64,000 nt of DNA from Bacteroidales bacterium (lineage in GTDB: Bacteria > Bacteroidota > Bacteroidia > Bacteroidales > GCA-2748055). The translations under genes and the position numbers were made by a program. The notes beneath the pieces were generated by a model, which was given only the letters and a program-made list of their open reading frames with translations, did not search any database and had not been told where the DNA came from. Shown in pieces: positions 9,315 through 18,992 of the stretch. The stretch covers positions 1 to 64,000 of the forward strand of contig JAFGWU010000062.1 in the NCBI GenBank assembly GCA_016936975.1, read 5' to 3'. Numbering within the stretch: the first letter of the stretch is position 1; each line of letters starts with the position of its first letter.

Positions 9315-10454
9315 ATGCAGTTTAAGGAGGTTATTAATCAGGAAGAGACCAAAAAAGGATTGATCCGTTTCGTTTCAGAACAACGGATCAGTCATGCCCT
9401 CATGTTTGTAGGTCCGCCCGGAAGCGGAAAACTCGCACTGGCAATTGCCTTTGCACAATATATTGCCTGTGACAGCAGAGCTGGGGGTGATTCGTGCGGG
9501 AAATGTCCCTCCTGCGTAAAATATAACAAACTTGTTCATCCTGATCTTCACTTCCTGTTTCCGGTAATGACCACAGCAAAGGTGACCAATCCGATAAGCG
9601 ACAGCTTTATGAATGAATGGCGGGATCTGGTAACAGTCAATCCCTATATATCGGAAAACGAGTGGTATGAAGCAATTGGAGCAGAGAATAAACAGGGATT
9701 CATCAGTAAGAATGAGAGCAACGAAATCATCCGAAAGCTGGGATTGAAATCATACGAATCGGAGTATAAAATTGTTATAATCTGGTTGCCTGAAAAAATG
9801 AATCATTATGCCGCCAATGCTCTTCTGAAGTTGATTGAGGAGCCTCCGCCAAAAACATTGTTCCTGATGGTATCTGAAAATACGGAACACATTCTTCCAA
9901 CCATTCTGAGCCGGACACAATTGATCAGGGTTCCTGCCCTATGCAGTAAGCATATCAGGGATGCGTTGCTGAAAAAGGAGGCGGACAATTTCGAATTGGT
10001 TGAAGATGCCATAAAAAAGGCCAATGGAAATTATAACGTGGCGCTGAATGTCCTCAGGAATATTGAGCAGGAATTACAGTATTTAAATCTATTCCAGACT
10101 TTCATGCGACATTGTTACAAACGGAAGTTACTTGAATTGTCGGAAATGACAGAACAGATCGCATCGATGGGCAGGGAAAGGCAGAAACAACTACTCTCTT
10201 ATTTTCTTAGAATGGTAAGGGAGAATTTTATGCTGAATATAGACCGGGAAGAGCTGACCTACCTGTCCAGGCAGGAAAATGAGTTTTCAAAACGGTTCAG
10301 TTCCTATATTCACAGAGGGAATGTTTTTGATCTTGCAGATCAGATTTCACTGGCGTTTCAACATATTGAGGCCAACGGCAATCCAAAAATTATTTTCATG
10401 GACCTGGCTATTCAGGTAATTCTTTTGCTGAAACAAGAATCTGAAACGGATTGA
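9315..10454 (+). CDS. holB: DNA polymerase III delta' subunit
   Basis: Clamp-loader subunit of the AAA+ family, 379 residues. A Walker-A-like GPPGSGK occurs at 33-39, a zinc module at Cys52, 61, 64, 67 (DSCGKCPSC), the [11 protein letters not shown] helix after the Walker B region, and the sensor-1 region [11 protein letters not shown]. An insert of about 30 residues between the zinc module and the AAA+ core ([11 protein letters not shown]...) is typical for Bacteroidota delta'. It starts the row holB-ricT-gldH-trmB, an order I associate with this phylum. Confidence 0.92.
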   Translation: MQFKEVINQEETKKGLIRFVSEQRISHALMFVGPPGSGKLALAIAFAQYIACDSRAGGDSCGKCPSCVKYNKLVHPDLHFLFPVMTTAKVTNPISDSFMNEWRDLVTVNPYISENEWYEAIGAENKQGFISKNESNEIIRKLGLKSYESEYKIVIIWLPEKMNHYAANALLKLIEEPPPKTLFLMVSENTEHILPTILSRTQLIRVPALCSKHIRDALLKKEADNFELVEDAIKKANGNYNVALNVLRNIEQELQYLNLFQTFMRHCYKRKLLELSEMTEQIASMGRERQKQLLSYFLRMVRENFMLNIDREELTYLSRQENEFSKRFSSYIHRGNVFDLADQISLAFQHIEANGNPKIIFMDLAIQVILLLKQESETD

Positions 10455-10478
10455 TTTTTTAAATCGTTTTCCTTTGTA

Positions 10479-10486
10479 TATTTTTG
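10479..10486 (+). promoter_or_regulatory. -7 promoter box for ricT
   Basis: TATTTTTG matches TAnnTTTG in the 72-bp gap after holB, about 40 bases before the ATG at 10527. It suggests that ricT-gldH-trmB has its own promoter. No good -33 box is visible. Confidence 0.4.
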
Positions 10487-10526
10487 TATGATTACTGAAA
10501 GTCAGCTCCTTTAAAAAAAGACGGTT

Positions 10527-11678
10527 ATGGACAGTTTAATGGCAAGGGGGTGTTGTTCGGAGCAGGCCCTGTCGGGAGTGAACGAAAACAAGGAAAAACT
10601 TACCAGTTATTTTAATTCCTGCAGTAAACTGGAAGCTTTTAACTGGCTCAGGGAACTGTCGGGAAACTTCGACATTCCGGATATTGTTGAGGTCCGCTTC
10701 AAGAATACACGAAAAGGATATTACCGGAATGTGAACGGGCTTCGCCTGAAAAGGGGAGATATCGTTGCTGTTGAATCTTCTCCCGGTCATGACATCGGTA
10801 TTGTCACCCTGGCTGGAGATATTGTTCATAAGCAACTTCCAAAGGCCAAACATGAAATCGACATAAACGATTTAAGAAAAGTATATAGAAAAGCCAAGCA
10901 GGTTGACATAGAAAAATGGAAGGAGGCTATTGAGCTTGAGCGGGATGTAATGTTAGAATCCAGAAAGATAGCTGAAAAACTCAAGCTGGACATGAAGATT
11001 GGTGATGTCGAATATCAGGGAGACAAAACCAAGGCAATATTCTATTACATAGCTGATGAACGGGTTGATTTCAGGGAATTGATAAAGGTGCTTGCCGATA
11101 CATTCAGGACCAGGATAGAGATGCGTCAGATAGGTGCGCGGCAGGAGGCCGGTAAAATCGGAGGAGTTGGTACCTGCGGACGTGAGTTATGCTGCACCAC
11201 TTTCATTACGAACTTCGTTTCCGTTACCACACAGGCAGCAAGGTTTCAGGAGGTGTCCCTCAATCCTCAGAAACTTGCCGGTCAGTGTGGAAAGTTAAAA
11301 TGCTGTTTAAATTATGAGTTGGCGGGATATATTGAAGCACAAAAAGATTTTCCTGACAGGGGGATCATGCTGAAAACAAAGAAAGGAGAAGCAACCTATC
11401 AAAAAACAGATATTTACCGCGGGATCATGTGGTACACATACAGGGATGATAAAATTCAAACGATATACCCTGTTTCGGTGGAACGTGTAAAGGAGATTAT
11501 AAGAATGAATAAGGAGGGAAACCTAGCGGATGATCTGATATCAGTAGAAAAAATCGAATGGAATCCCCCGGAGTTCAGCAATGATGTGGGAAAAGAGAGC
11601 CTTACACGGTTTGATGCCACACGATCGGGAACAAAAAAATCTTCAAAACGATCGAGAAAAAAATACCGCAGGAATTGA
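10527..11678 (+). CDS. ricT: PSP1 domain protein, RicT family
   Basis: A 383-residue protein of the PSP1/RicT family. In Bacillus, RicT (YaaT) works with RicA/RicF in RNA processing and carries Fe-S clusters. The PSP1 C-terminal domain is in the middle third (RTRIEMRQIGARQEAGKIGG). Cysteine clusters are conserved: Cys9-Cys10 near the N-terminus, CGRELCC (about 216-222) and CGKLKCC (about 254-260). The C-terminal tail is basic (RSGTKKSSKRSRKKYRR). The stop overlaps the gldH ATG as TGATG, indicating translational coupling. In Bacteroidota this gene commonly sits between holB and gldH; its role there is not established. Confidence 0.85.
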   Translation: MDSLMARGCCSEQALSGVNENKEKLTSYFNSCSKLEAFNWLRELSGNFDIPDIVEVRFKNTRKGYYRNVNGLRLKRGDIVAVESSPGHDIGIVTLAGDIVHKQLPKAKHEIDINDLRKVYRKAKQVDIEKWKEAIELERDVMLESRKIAEKLKLDMKIGDVEYQGDKTKAIFYYIADERVDFRELIKVLADTFRTRIEMRQIGARQEAGKIGGVGTCGRELCCTTFITNFVSVTTQAARFQEVSLNPQKLAGQCGKLKCCLNYELAGYIEAQKDFPDRGIMLKTKKGEATYQKTDIYRGIMWYTYRDDKIQTIYPVSVERVKEIIRMNKEGNLADDLISVEKIEWNPPEFSNDVGKESLTRFDATRSGTKKSSKRSRKKYRRN

Positions 11679-12145
11679 TGTTTTCTCCAAAAAAAGTATT
11701 GTTGTGGTCCGTTATATTGGTTTCTGCGCTATCCTGCCGTGAAAATGTGGTATTTGATGAGTTCAGTCATATCGGGAAGCCAGGATGGAACTGGAGCGAT
11801 AAACGGGCTTTTGATATAGAACCGGGTGATACCACCCAAATGCATGATATTTATATCCAGGTCAGGCATACTGTTGATTATCCAATGAGTAACCTGTACA
11901 TGTTTGTAAATGTTTATGGTCCATCCGGGCAGTCCATGAAGGATACTGTAAATATGATTCTTGCAGAACCCGATGGCAGGTGGGTGGGACGTGGACCCGG
12001 AAAAATAAGGGAGTTAAGGTTTCACTATCGCAAAAACACTATTTTCAGTGAGCCTGGAACTTACAGGTTTATTCTTGAGCAAGGGATGAGAGTTCCCAGT
12101 TTGCCTGTCACAGATGTCGGGATCAGGATTACAAAAAGCCAATAG
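11678..12145 (+). CDS. gldH: gliding motility lipoprotein GldH
   Basis: A 155-residue lipoprotein; lipobox VSALSC puts the lipidated cysteine at residue 20. The rest is a beta-rich domain with the GldH-type segments FDEFSHIGKPGW, YPMSNLYMFV and SEPGTYRFILEQGMR. GldH is required for gliding in Flavobacterium johnsoniae and is retained in many non-gliding Bacteroidota; its biochemical role is unknown. The ATG at 11678 overlaps the ricT stop, and a TTG one codon earlier is less likely. It is followed closely by trmB. Confidence 0.85.
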   Translation: MFSPKKVLLWSVILVSALSCRENVVFDEFSHIGKPGWNWSDKRAFDIEPGDTTQMHDIYIQVRHTVDYPMSNLYMFVNVYGPSGQSMKDTVNMILAEPDGRWVGRGPGKIRELRFHYRKNTIFSEPGTYRFILEQGMRVPSLPVTDVGIRITKSQ

Positions 12146-12158
12146 CAATCGTTTAAAT

Positions 12159-12866
12159 GTGGGAAAAAACAAGCTGAGCAGATTTGAGGAGATGCTGCAT
12201 TTTGACAGGGTTTTTCAACCATCATTCCATGAGGTTTACGGAAGGGATTATTATCTAAAAGGTTGCTGGAGCAAAAGGGTTTTTCATAACAACAATCCTA
12301 TTATCCTTGAGCTTGGATGCGGGAAAGGGGAGTACACCATTGGAATGGCAAAGCTTTTTCCCCGGAGAAATTTTATCGGTATCGATATAAAGGGCGCGCG
12401 AATCTGGAAAGGAGCAAAGATTGCCAATGATACAAACCTTTCCAATACAGCGTTTTTAAGAACCAGGATTGAATGGATTCAATCCTATTTCGGCCAAGGT
12501 GAGATTGACGAGATCTGGATAACCTTCCCCGATCCGCAGTTAAAAAGGCGGAGGAAAAAAAAGAGGCTTACCGGGGCCCTGTTTTTAAATTCCTACAGAA
12601 ATTTGCTTAAAGACAATGGAATTATACATCTTAAAACAGATCATGCAATATTGTACAATGATACCCTGAGTCTTTTAAAATTTAACGGTTTGGAGATTCT
12701 AATGCAGGCTGCTGATCTCTACAGCTCTCCCCCAGTCGATCCCGTCCTGTCGATTCCAACCTTTTACGAATCGCAATTTCTGGAGGAGGGTATCCCTATC
12801 AGATATGTGTCTTTCAAATTGCCTTCCCGGAAGGAAATAATAGATCTAGAGGATGAAGAAGCATGA
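12159..12866 (+). CDS. trmB: tRNA (guanine-N7-)-methyltransferase
   Basis: Makes m7G46 in tRNA with S-adenosylmethionine. The protein has 235 residues. The Rossmann SAM-binding motif is ILELGCGKGEY, followed by FIGIDIKGARIWKGA; the family signature TFPDPQLKRRRKKKR contains the catalytic aspartate, and the C-terminal PTFYESQFLEEG loop binds tRNA. The start was taken at GTG 12159 (reading MGKNKLSRFEE), the typical Bacteroidota N-terminus. An ATG at 12114 would add 15 residues that overlap gldH. It overlaps the next gene by 14 bp. Confidence 0.92.
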   Translation: MGKNKLSRFEEMLHFDRVFQPSFHEVYGRDYYLKGCWSKRVFHNNNPIILELGCGKGEYTIGMAKLFPRRNFIGIDIKGARIWKGAKIANDTNLSNTAFLRTRIEWIQSYFGQGEIDEIWITFPDPQLKRRRKKKRLTGALFLNSYRNLLKDNGIIHLKTDHAILYNDTLSLLKFNGLEILMQAADLYSSPPVDPVLSIPTFYESQFLEEGIPIRYVSFKLPSRKEIIDLEDEEA

Positions 12867-13191
12867 TGATTTTTTCAGCCGGGTTTATGAAGTTGTCAGG
12901 TCCATTCCACCCGGAAGAGTTACATCATATGGTGCGATAGCACGCTTCCTTGGGTCTTCACAATCTTCGAGAATGGTTGGATGGGCCATGAACCAATCCC
13001 ATAACCAGTCTGAATTTGTCCCTGCCCACAGAGTGGTAAACCGAAACGGTGTCCTTACCGGAAAGCACCACTTTGAAGGGCCGGATGTCATGCAACAACT
13101 TCTTGAGAATGAGGGAGCCATAATTGAAGATGACCAGATTATAAATTTCAGTGAACTCTTCTGGGATCCAATGCAAGAATTAAGTTTATGA
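12853..13191 (+). CDS. alkyltransferase-like protein (MGMT fold, no catalytic Cys)
   Basis: A 112-residue MGMT DNA-binding-domain protein. The helix-turn-helix and arginine finger region (IPPGRVTSYGAIARFLG ... SRMVGWAMN) is intact. The acceptor motif PCHR is VPAHRVV here (Ala58), so the protein cannot accept alkyl groups. This matches the ATL family, which binds O6-alkylguanine and hands it to nucleotide excision repair. It overlaps trmB by 14 bp. The usual length for a standalone ATL is about 100-110 residues, so nothing is missing. Confidence 0.88.
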   Translation: MKKHDDFFSRVYEVVRSIPPGRVTSYGAIARFLGSSQSSRMVGWAMNQSHNQSEFVPAHRVVNRNGVLTGKHHFEGPDVMQQLLENEGAIIEDDQIINFSELFWDPMQELSL

Positions 13192-13216
13192 AGACTGATT
13201 CCAAATAAAAAACATC

Positions 13217-13224
13217 TATCTTTG
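13217..13224 (+). promoter_or_regulatory. -7 promoter box for mrp
   Basis: TATCTTTG is an exact TAnnTTTG match, 20 bases before the mrp ATG. CTG stands at the expected -33 position (19-base spacer) instead of TTG, so the match is partial. Confidence 0.45.
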
Positions 13225-13244
13225 GGCACAAAATACAGCTTACC

Positions 13245-14345
13245 ATGAAAATCAGCAGGAAACAGGTAATTGATGTACTGAACGAGATAAAGCATCCCGA
13301 AAGTAAAAAAAGCATTGTCGAAATGGGTATGATAGAGGACCTTATAATCAGTGATGATCAGGTCAGGTTTTCATTAAAGTTCAAAAGGCCTAATGATCCT
13401 TTTATTGAATCCATGAAAAGGGTTTGTGTCCGAACCATTAACAACAGGTTCGGTGAGGGGACCACAAGGCCGGGGCAGATAGGGATAATCGTACCGGAAC
13501 CACCGGAACAAAAAAAGATACTGTCGGGGGTTAAAAACATTGTTGCTGTTGCTTCGGGGAAGGGCGGCGTAGGCAAATCAACAATTGCGGTAAATTTAGC
13601 GGTCAGCCTTTCGAAATTAGGTTTCATGGTCGGATTGATTGATGCGGATGTATATGGGCCCTCCGTTCCGAAGATGTTCAATGCGGTGGAAGAGTCTCCC
13701 TCTGCCCGTATTGAAGATACACAGGAATGGATCATCCCGATTGAACGATACGGAGTTAAGATGCTTTCGATTGGTTTTTTTGTAAAACCGGAAGATGCCG
13801 TTATCTGGAGGGGCCCGATGGCAACCAGTGCGCTCAAGCAGTTGATCAATCAGGGAGACTGGGGTGAACTGGATTATCTTCTGATCGATCTTCCTCCTGG
13901 CACAGGGGATATCCATCTGACCATGGTTCAGGAATTACCGGTTACCGGTGTCGTTATTGTGAGCACGCCACAGGAGGTTGCTCTTGCAGATGCTGTAAAG
14001 GGAATCAGTATGTTTACAGGGAAGAAAATAAATGTGCCTGTCCTTGGCCTCGTGGAGAACATGTCGTGGTTCACTCCTGAAGAATTACCCGATAACAGGT
14101 ATTATTTATTTGGCAAGGAAGGGTGCAAAAAACTGGCAGAAAAAATGGGGATTAGGCTTTTAGGTCAGATTCCAATTGTACAGAGCATATGTGAATCAGG
14201 GGACCGGGGAGAACCTGCAGCACTTTCATCCGAGACCATTGAAGGTAAAGCCTTTCTTGAGCTGGGGAAATCCGTCGATGAGGCGGTGCAACTGCGGAAC
14301 AAAACACAGGAGCCGACACGAAAAGTTGAGGTTCTGAATAAGTAA
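13245..14345 (+). CDS. mrp: Mrp/NBP35-family Fe-S cluster carrier ATPase
   Basis: A 366-residue protein with an N-terminal FSCA/DUF59 domain (about 1-85) and a C-terminal deviant Walker A ATPase (GKGGVGKS at 105-112; LIDLPPGTGDIHLT follows). Homologues (ApbC, Nbp35/Ind1) bind and transfer [4Fe-4S] clusters. Many family members have a CxxC near the C-terminus after the NMSWF/NMAYF segment; here that place reads FTPEELPDNRYYLFG with no cysteine pair, a form common in Bacteroidota to my knowledge. The NifU-type gene 35 bp downstream supports a shared role in Fe-S assembly. Confidence 0.92.
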   Translation: MKISRKQVIDVLNEIKHPESKKSIVEMGMIEDLIISDDQVRFSLKFKRPNDPFIESMKRVCVRTINNRFGEGTTRPGQIGIIVPEPPEQKKILSGVKNIVAVASGKGGVGKSTIAVNLAVSLSKLGFMVGLIDADVYGPSVPKMFNAVEESPSARIEDTQEWIIPIERYGVKMLSIGFFVKPEDAVIWRGPMATSALKQLINQGDWGELDYLLIDLPPGTGDIHLTMVQELPVTGVVIVSTPQEVALADAVKGISMFTGKKINVPVLGLVENMSWFTPEELPDNRYYLFGKEGCKKLAEKMGIRLLGQIPIVQSICESGDRGEPAALSSETIEGKAFLELGKSVDEAVQLRNKTQEPTRKVEVLNK

Positions 14346-14380
14346 GGTCCAGTATTTTTATTAATTAGAAACTTGTGTAA

Positions 14381-14623
14381 ATGGAAGCGTTAAGAGCCCG
14401 GGTCGAAAAAGCCCTTGAAAAAATCAGGCCTTACCTGGTTGCTGATGGTGGGAATATTGAAATAATCGACATCACTGATGACGGGATACTCAAAGTCCGG
14501 CTCACCGGTGCCTGTCATGGATGTCCCTTCAGCATGCAGACCATGAAAGCCGGCGTGGAACTGGCAGTTAAAAAAGAAGTTCCGGAAATAAAAGAGGTGA
14601 TTGAAGTTGGGATGTTTTCATAG
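14381..14623 (+). CDS. NifU C-terminal domain Fe-S scaffold protein
   Basis: An 80-residue standalone NifU C-terminal (Nfu-type) domain. The cluster-binding CxxC is Cys45 and Cys48 in GACHGCPFS. Nfu proteins assemble and pass on Fe-S clusters. The protein follows mrp directly, so the two probably form a scaffold/carrier pair. The length is full for this single-domain class, and the sequence shows no break. Confidence 0.92.
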   Translation: MEALRARVEKALEKIRPYLVADGGNIEIIDITDDGILKVRLTGACHGCPFSMQTMKAGVELAVKKEVPEIKEVIEVGMFS

Positions 14624-14766
14624 GGTCGGGAACAGTATATTTCTCTGAATGGTTCTCAAGGCGCAGCAGGGTTTGATTTCCTTCCTTTGACCGGTTAAAT
14701 TTTTACCTGTCAGATAAAATAAGTAGTTACAAAAGCAGTTTTATAAAGTAAAAACCGGTAGGAACA

Positions 14767-17433
14767 GTGCGGAAACAGTCTACTAAATATGGTCTTTGCC
14801 TTTTCTGGTTCATCGTTCTGTTAACATCCTGCAGTGTCGAAAAGAATACGGTGACCACCCGTAATTATCACAATCTTACCTCCCATTATAATATTTACTA
14901 TAACGGTCATGAGAGTTTTAATAAGGGGGTGAAGCGTGCGCGTGAAGCCTTCCGTAATGATTACACACAATTGTTGCCGATCTTTTATTATGTGGATGAA
15001 TCGGTTCACTCTGCCGTACAGTCCGACATGAAGCGGGCCATCGACAAAGCAACAAAAGTGATAACCTTACATTCAATAACAGCAAAGCCTAAGGTCAGGG
15101 CAGGAGACCAATCCCCTCAGCAAAAAGCTTTTTATGAGAAGAGAGAGTACAATAAATGGGTAGACGATTCCTACATGCTGATGGGAAAGGCTTATATGTA
15201 TCAGGGGGAATTCTTCCTGGCCATTGAAACATTCAAGCACGTAATGGTTACTTTTCCTGATGAAGATGTACGGTTTCTCGCTTTGATCTGGCTTGCAAGG
15301 GCTAATATCATGATTGATGAACTAAAGGAAGCAGAACGTCTTATTATTGCCCTCAGTGATGCTCCGGAGCTGCCGGAGAATTACCTGCTCGAATTATATC
15401 TTACAAAGGCGGATTATTCAATCAAAACTGAAAATTATAATGCGGCAGCTGAAAATCTGAAACTTGCCCTTACCATGAAACCGGAAAAGGAACAGAAGAT
15501 CAGGTATACCTTCATCATAGCCCAGTTGTACGAAGAGCTTGGTGAAAAGGAAATGGCCATGAGCTATTACAGGAATGTTACCCAGCTGAATCCTCCCTAT
15601 GAGATGGCTTTTAACGCAAAGGTGAGCATGGCTGAGGTTTTCGATTCGGGAACTTCTGACAGTGGCGAAATTAAGAAATTGCTGCAAAAAATGTTGAAGG
15701 ACAGCAAGAACCAGGAATATAAGGATCAGATTTATTTTGCCATGGGTAATATCTCTCAGGAGGAAGGAGATATGGAGAAAGCTATAGAGTATTACACCCT
15801 TTCGGTAAGTTCAAGTGTAAGAAATAACCATCAGAAAGGGGAATCTGCGCTGACCCTTGCCAGCATTTACTATGATGAACCAGATTATCTGCTTTCGGCA
15901 GCATATTATGACTCTGCCGTCAACCTGCTTAAGAGCGATTATCCGAATTATAATGTATTAAGCAGCCGGTCGAGAAGTTTGTCAGAACTTGTTACCAATA
16001 TTAATATGTTTGAACTGGAGGACAGTGTACAGGAACTGGCGGCTCTTCCTGAAGCGGAACGGCTGGCAGTGATAGATGGCATTATCGAGAAAGTAAAGGA
16101 ACAGGAGGTGGAAGAAAGGCTTGCGCAGCAGCAGACCATTCAGGATATGCAGTATAACCGTGGAATGTACAATACTTCGAATGCATTCCAGCAGAATACT
16201 CAGAGCCAGGGCGGCAAATGGTATTTCTATAACCTGAATGCGAAAAGCTATGGTCAGCCTGAATTCAGAATGAAGTGGGGGGACAGGGAGCTGGTAGATA
16301 ACTGGAGGCGAAGCAACAGGCAATCTGTATCCTCTCTGATGGAGGGAATTGGCACACCATCGGATACAACCGGTGGCGCTGCCGGTAAAGTTCTTGATAA
16401 TAAATCGCGCGAGTTTTACCTTGCTGCAATTCCGCTGACCGATTCAGCAATGGAGCAATCGAATGGGCGCCTGGAAACAGCATTATTCAATATGGGGCAG
16501 ATTTATAAAAATGATTTGCTGGATTATAATGAATCGATCGCCGCATTTGAAGAGTTGATCAACCGCTATCCTGACGGAAGTTATACAGCAAATGCATATT
16601 ATTACCTGTATGAGTTATACAATTCGATTCAAAAAGGGGAACGCGCCAGCCAATATCGCGAATTACTTGCGGAGGAATTTCCTGAATCCCATTATTCCAA
16701 GCTTCTTAGCAATCCCAATTATATAAAGGAGCTTGAAGAGGAGGAGGCTGCAGTATACCGGTTGTATGAAAGGATCTACGATGATTATAGCAGTGAGCGA
16801 CATCCTGCAGTTATTGAAGGGGTTGAATCTGCCCTGGTTGAGTTTGAAGGCGATCCCCTCATCCCGAAATTCATGTATATAAAAGCCCTTTCCATTGGTG
16901 CGGTGGAAGGTAAGGAAGCCATGAAGAGTGCACTGGACACCCTGATAGCCTTGCATCCCGGAACAGAGGAGAGCTTGCAGGCACAGGAACTTATCGACTA
17001 TATGTACGTGGCCTTCCCGGTTATAAAGGAGGCCGAGGAAGCCAGGGAAGCTGAAGAAATCTATGGCCTTTATCCCGAATCAGGGCATTATCTGGTTATC
17101 TCTTTATTAGCCGGGGAGAATATTAACCAGGTGAATTTTGATCTGCTGAACTTCAATCTGGATTATTTCAATCAATATGATCTGACAATTGAAAAGATCG
17201 AGTTTGATGCAAAGAATAATTTACTGAAGACAGGGCCATTTATTAATCAGCTGGGAGCAGAACGATACAGGAACACCATCGAGGAGAATATGCAGGTGAT
17301 CCTGGGGGATGTTCCGGAGAACAGATACAGCATATTCATCATTTCTGAAGAGAATTACAACGTCATGCTTCAGAAAAAAGGATTAAATTCATACCAATTG
17401 TTTTACGAAAATTTCTATTTGAATTCAGAGTGA
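14767..17433 (+). CDS. porW: type IX secretion lipoprotein PorW/SprE
   Basis: An 888-residue TPR-rich outer-membrane lipoprotein. Lipobox LLTSC gives the acylated cysteine at residue 22. The N-terminal block TTRNYHNLTSHYNIYYNG and the following YNKWVDDSYMLMGKAY are recognisable PorW/SprE sequence. TPR-like helices occur at about 140-420 and 550-680. In P. gingivalis and F. johnsoniae this protein is needed for T9SS secretion and gliding, and it links to the PorKN ring. Translation starts at GTG 14767. The stop overlaps the porX ATG (TGATG), so the two T9SS genes are translationally coupled. Confidence 0.88.
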   Translation: MRKQSTKYGLCLFWFIVLLTSCSVEKNTVTTRNYHNLTSHYNIYYNGHESFNKGVKRAREAFRNDYTQLLPIFYYVDESVHSAVQSDMKRAIDKATKVITLHSITAKPKVRAGDQSPQQKAFYEKREYNKWVDDSYMLMGKAYMYQGEFFLAIETFKHVMVTFPDEDVRFLALIWLARANIMIDELKEAERLIIALSDAPELPENYLLELYLTKADYSIKTENYNAAAENLKLALTMKPEKEQKIRYTFIIAQLYEELGEKEMAMSYYRNVTQLNPPYEMAFNAKVSMAEVFDSGTSDSGEIKKLLQKMLKDSKNQEYKDQIYFAMGNISQEEGDMEKAIEYYTLSVSSSVRNNHQKGESALTLASIYYDEPDYLLSAAYYDSAVNLLKSDYPNYNVLSSRSRSLSELVTNINMFELEDSVQELAALPEAERLAVIDGIIEKVKEQEVEERLAQQQTIQDMQYNRGMYNTSNAFQQNTQSQGGKWYFYNLNAKSYGQPEFRMKWGDRELVDNWRRSNRQSVSSLMEGIGTPSDTTGGAAGKVLDNKSREFYLAAIPLTDSAMEQSNGRLETALFNMGQIYKNDLLDYNESIAAFEELINRYPDGSYTANAYYYLYELYNSIQKGERASQYRELLAEEFPESHYSKLLSNPNYIKELEEEEAAVYRLYERIYDDYSSERHPAVIEGVESALVEFEGDPLIPKFMYIKALSIGAVEGKEAMKSALDTLIALHPGTEESLQAQELIDYMYVAFPVIKEAEEAREAEEIYGLYPESGHYLVISLLAGENINQVNFDLLNFNLDYFNQYDLTIEKIEFDAKNNLLKTGPFINQLGAERYRNTIEENMQVILGDVPENRYSIFIISEENYNVMLQKKGLNSYQLFYENFYLNSE

Positions 17434-18989
17434 TGGTAAAAGAGATCAACATATTGTGGGTCGATGACGAAATTGATCTTCTCAGGCCATATATTCTGTT
17501 TCTTGAAGAAAAGGGATACAATCTGGTCACGGCGGCCAATGGACAGGATGCCATACGGATCGTTGAAAGGGAAAGGTTTGACCTGATATTTCTGGATGAG
17601 AACATGCCAGGGTTAAGCGGACTGGAGACCCTCGACCGCATAAAGAAAGTGGTACCGTCGGTTCCGGTGATCATGATCACAAAAAATGAGGAGGAGGACA
17701 TCATGGATGAAGCCCTTGGCAGCAAGATTTCAGACTACCTTATCAAACCAGTAAATCCGAAACAAATTTTGTTAACGATAAAGAAAAATATTGATACCAG
17801 GCGGCTCATCACTGCAAAAACCACTTCAAACTACCAGATGCAATTCGGACAGATTGGACTGCAGATTAATACAGCAGCCACTTTTACTGATTGGACCGAC
17901 ATATATTCCAGGCTGGTTTTCTGGGAACGGGAGCTTGAGAAATCCAGAATTGAGGGCATGGATGAAATCCTCCAGATGCAAAAACAGGATGCCAATAAAG
18001 AGTTCTGCAAATTCGTAAAGGCAAATTATTTCGAATGGTTTTCAGATCATGCGGTTCAGAAGCCCCTCATGTCTCCGAACCTGTTTGCCAGAAAGATCTT
18101 TCCCCTTCTTGAGAGCCATAAGGTGGTTGTTGTACTGATTGATAATCTTCGGTTTGATCAATGGAAAATCATTGAGGAAGAGATTCATGACTATTTTACT
18201 GCGGAGAAAGAGGAGCTTTATTGCAGTATTCTTCCAACAGCCACTCAGTATGCAAGAAATTCGATATTTGCGGGCCTTATGCCTATGGAAATAGACCAGT
18301 TATATCCTGAATACTGGATCCAGGAAGAAGAAGCAGGCAGTAAAAATCCTTTTGAAAAAGAGTTATTGCAGATTCAGATGCAAAGGGCTGGCATCAGGAG
18401 TTCATTGAATTATGAAAAAATAAGTAACCAGAAGAGCGGCAAGAAGATTGTCGAGAATTATAAAAATCTGCTTAATTACGATTTAAGTGTTCTGGTGTAC
18501 AATTTTGTAGATATGCTGTCTCATGCCCGGACGGAAATGGATATGATAAAGGAACTGGCCTACGATGAAGCTTCCTACAGATCCATTACCACAAGCTGGT
18601 TCCAGCATTCCTATTTGCTGGAACTCCTGAAGTTGTTGTCAGGTTATAACATCAAACTTGTAGTAACAACCGATCATGGTTCTGTAAGGGTAAAAAATCC
18701 GGTCAAGGTGATTGGTGACAGGAATACTTCTGCCAATCTCAGGTATAAGATGGGAAAGAACCTCAATTACAATCCGAAGGTTGTTTTTGAGGTACAGAAA
18801 CCCGAACTGATTCATCTTCCGAAATCGAATGTAAGCAGTACTTATATTTTCTCCTATGAGAATGACTACATGGTTTATCCGAACAATTATAACTATTTTG
18901 TAAATTACTACAGGAACACATTCCAGCATGGCGGGGTATCCCTTGAGGAAATGCTTATCCCGGTTATTATTCTACTGCCAAATGCATAA
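17433..18989 (+). CDS. porX: response regulator PorX with PglZ domain
   Basis: A 518-residue protein. The receiver domain (about 1-120) has acidic pocket Asp11/Asp12, phospho-acceptor Asp55 (FLDENMPG) and Lys105 (DYLIKP). A helical middle region leads to a PglZ domain (about 205-518) of the alkaline-phosphatase superfamily. Likely metal and active-site residues are in VVLIDNLRFDQW, the TQYARNS threonine and VTTDHGS. PorX works with PorY and sigma-P to control T9SS genes, and has been reported to be a zinc-dependent phosphodiesterase. No porY is in the window. The ATG at 17433 was chosen because it overlaps the porW stop. Confidence 0.93.
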   Translation: MVKEINILWVDDEIDLLRPYILFLEEKGYNLVTAANGQDAIRIVERERFDLIFLDENMPGLSGLETLDRIKKVVPSVPVIMITKNEEEDIMDEALGSKISDYLIKPVNPKQILLTIKKNIDTRRLITAKTTSNYQMQFGQIGLQINTAATFTDWTDIYSRLVFWERELEKSRIEGMDEILQMQKQDANKEFCKFVKANYFEWFSDHAVQKPLMSPNLFARKIFPLLESHKVVVVLIDNLRFDQWKIIEEEIHDYFTAEKEELYCSILPTATQYARNSIFAGLMPMEIDQLYPEYWIQEEEAGSKNPFEKELLQIQMQRAGIRSSLNYEKISNQKSGKKIVENYKNLLNYDLSVLVYNFVDMLSHARTEMDMIKELAYDEASYRSITTSWFQHSYLLELLKLLSGYNIKLVVTTDHGSVRVKNPVKVIGDRNTSANLRYKMGKNLNYNPKVVFEVQKPELIHLPKSNVSSTYIFSYENDYMVYPNNYNYFVNYYRNTFQHGGVSLEEMLIPVIILLPNA

Positions 18990-18992
18990 CCG

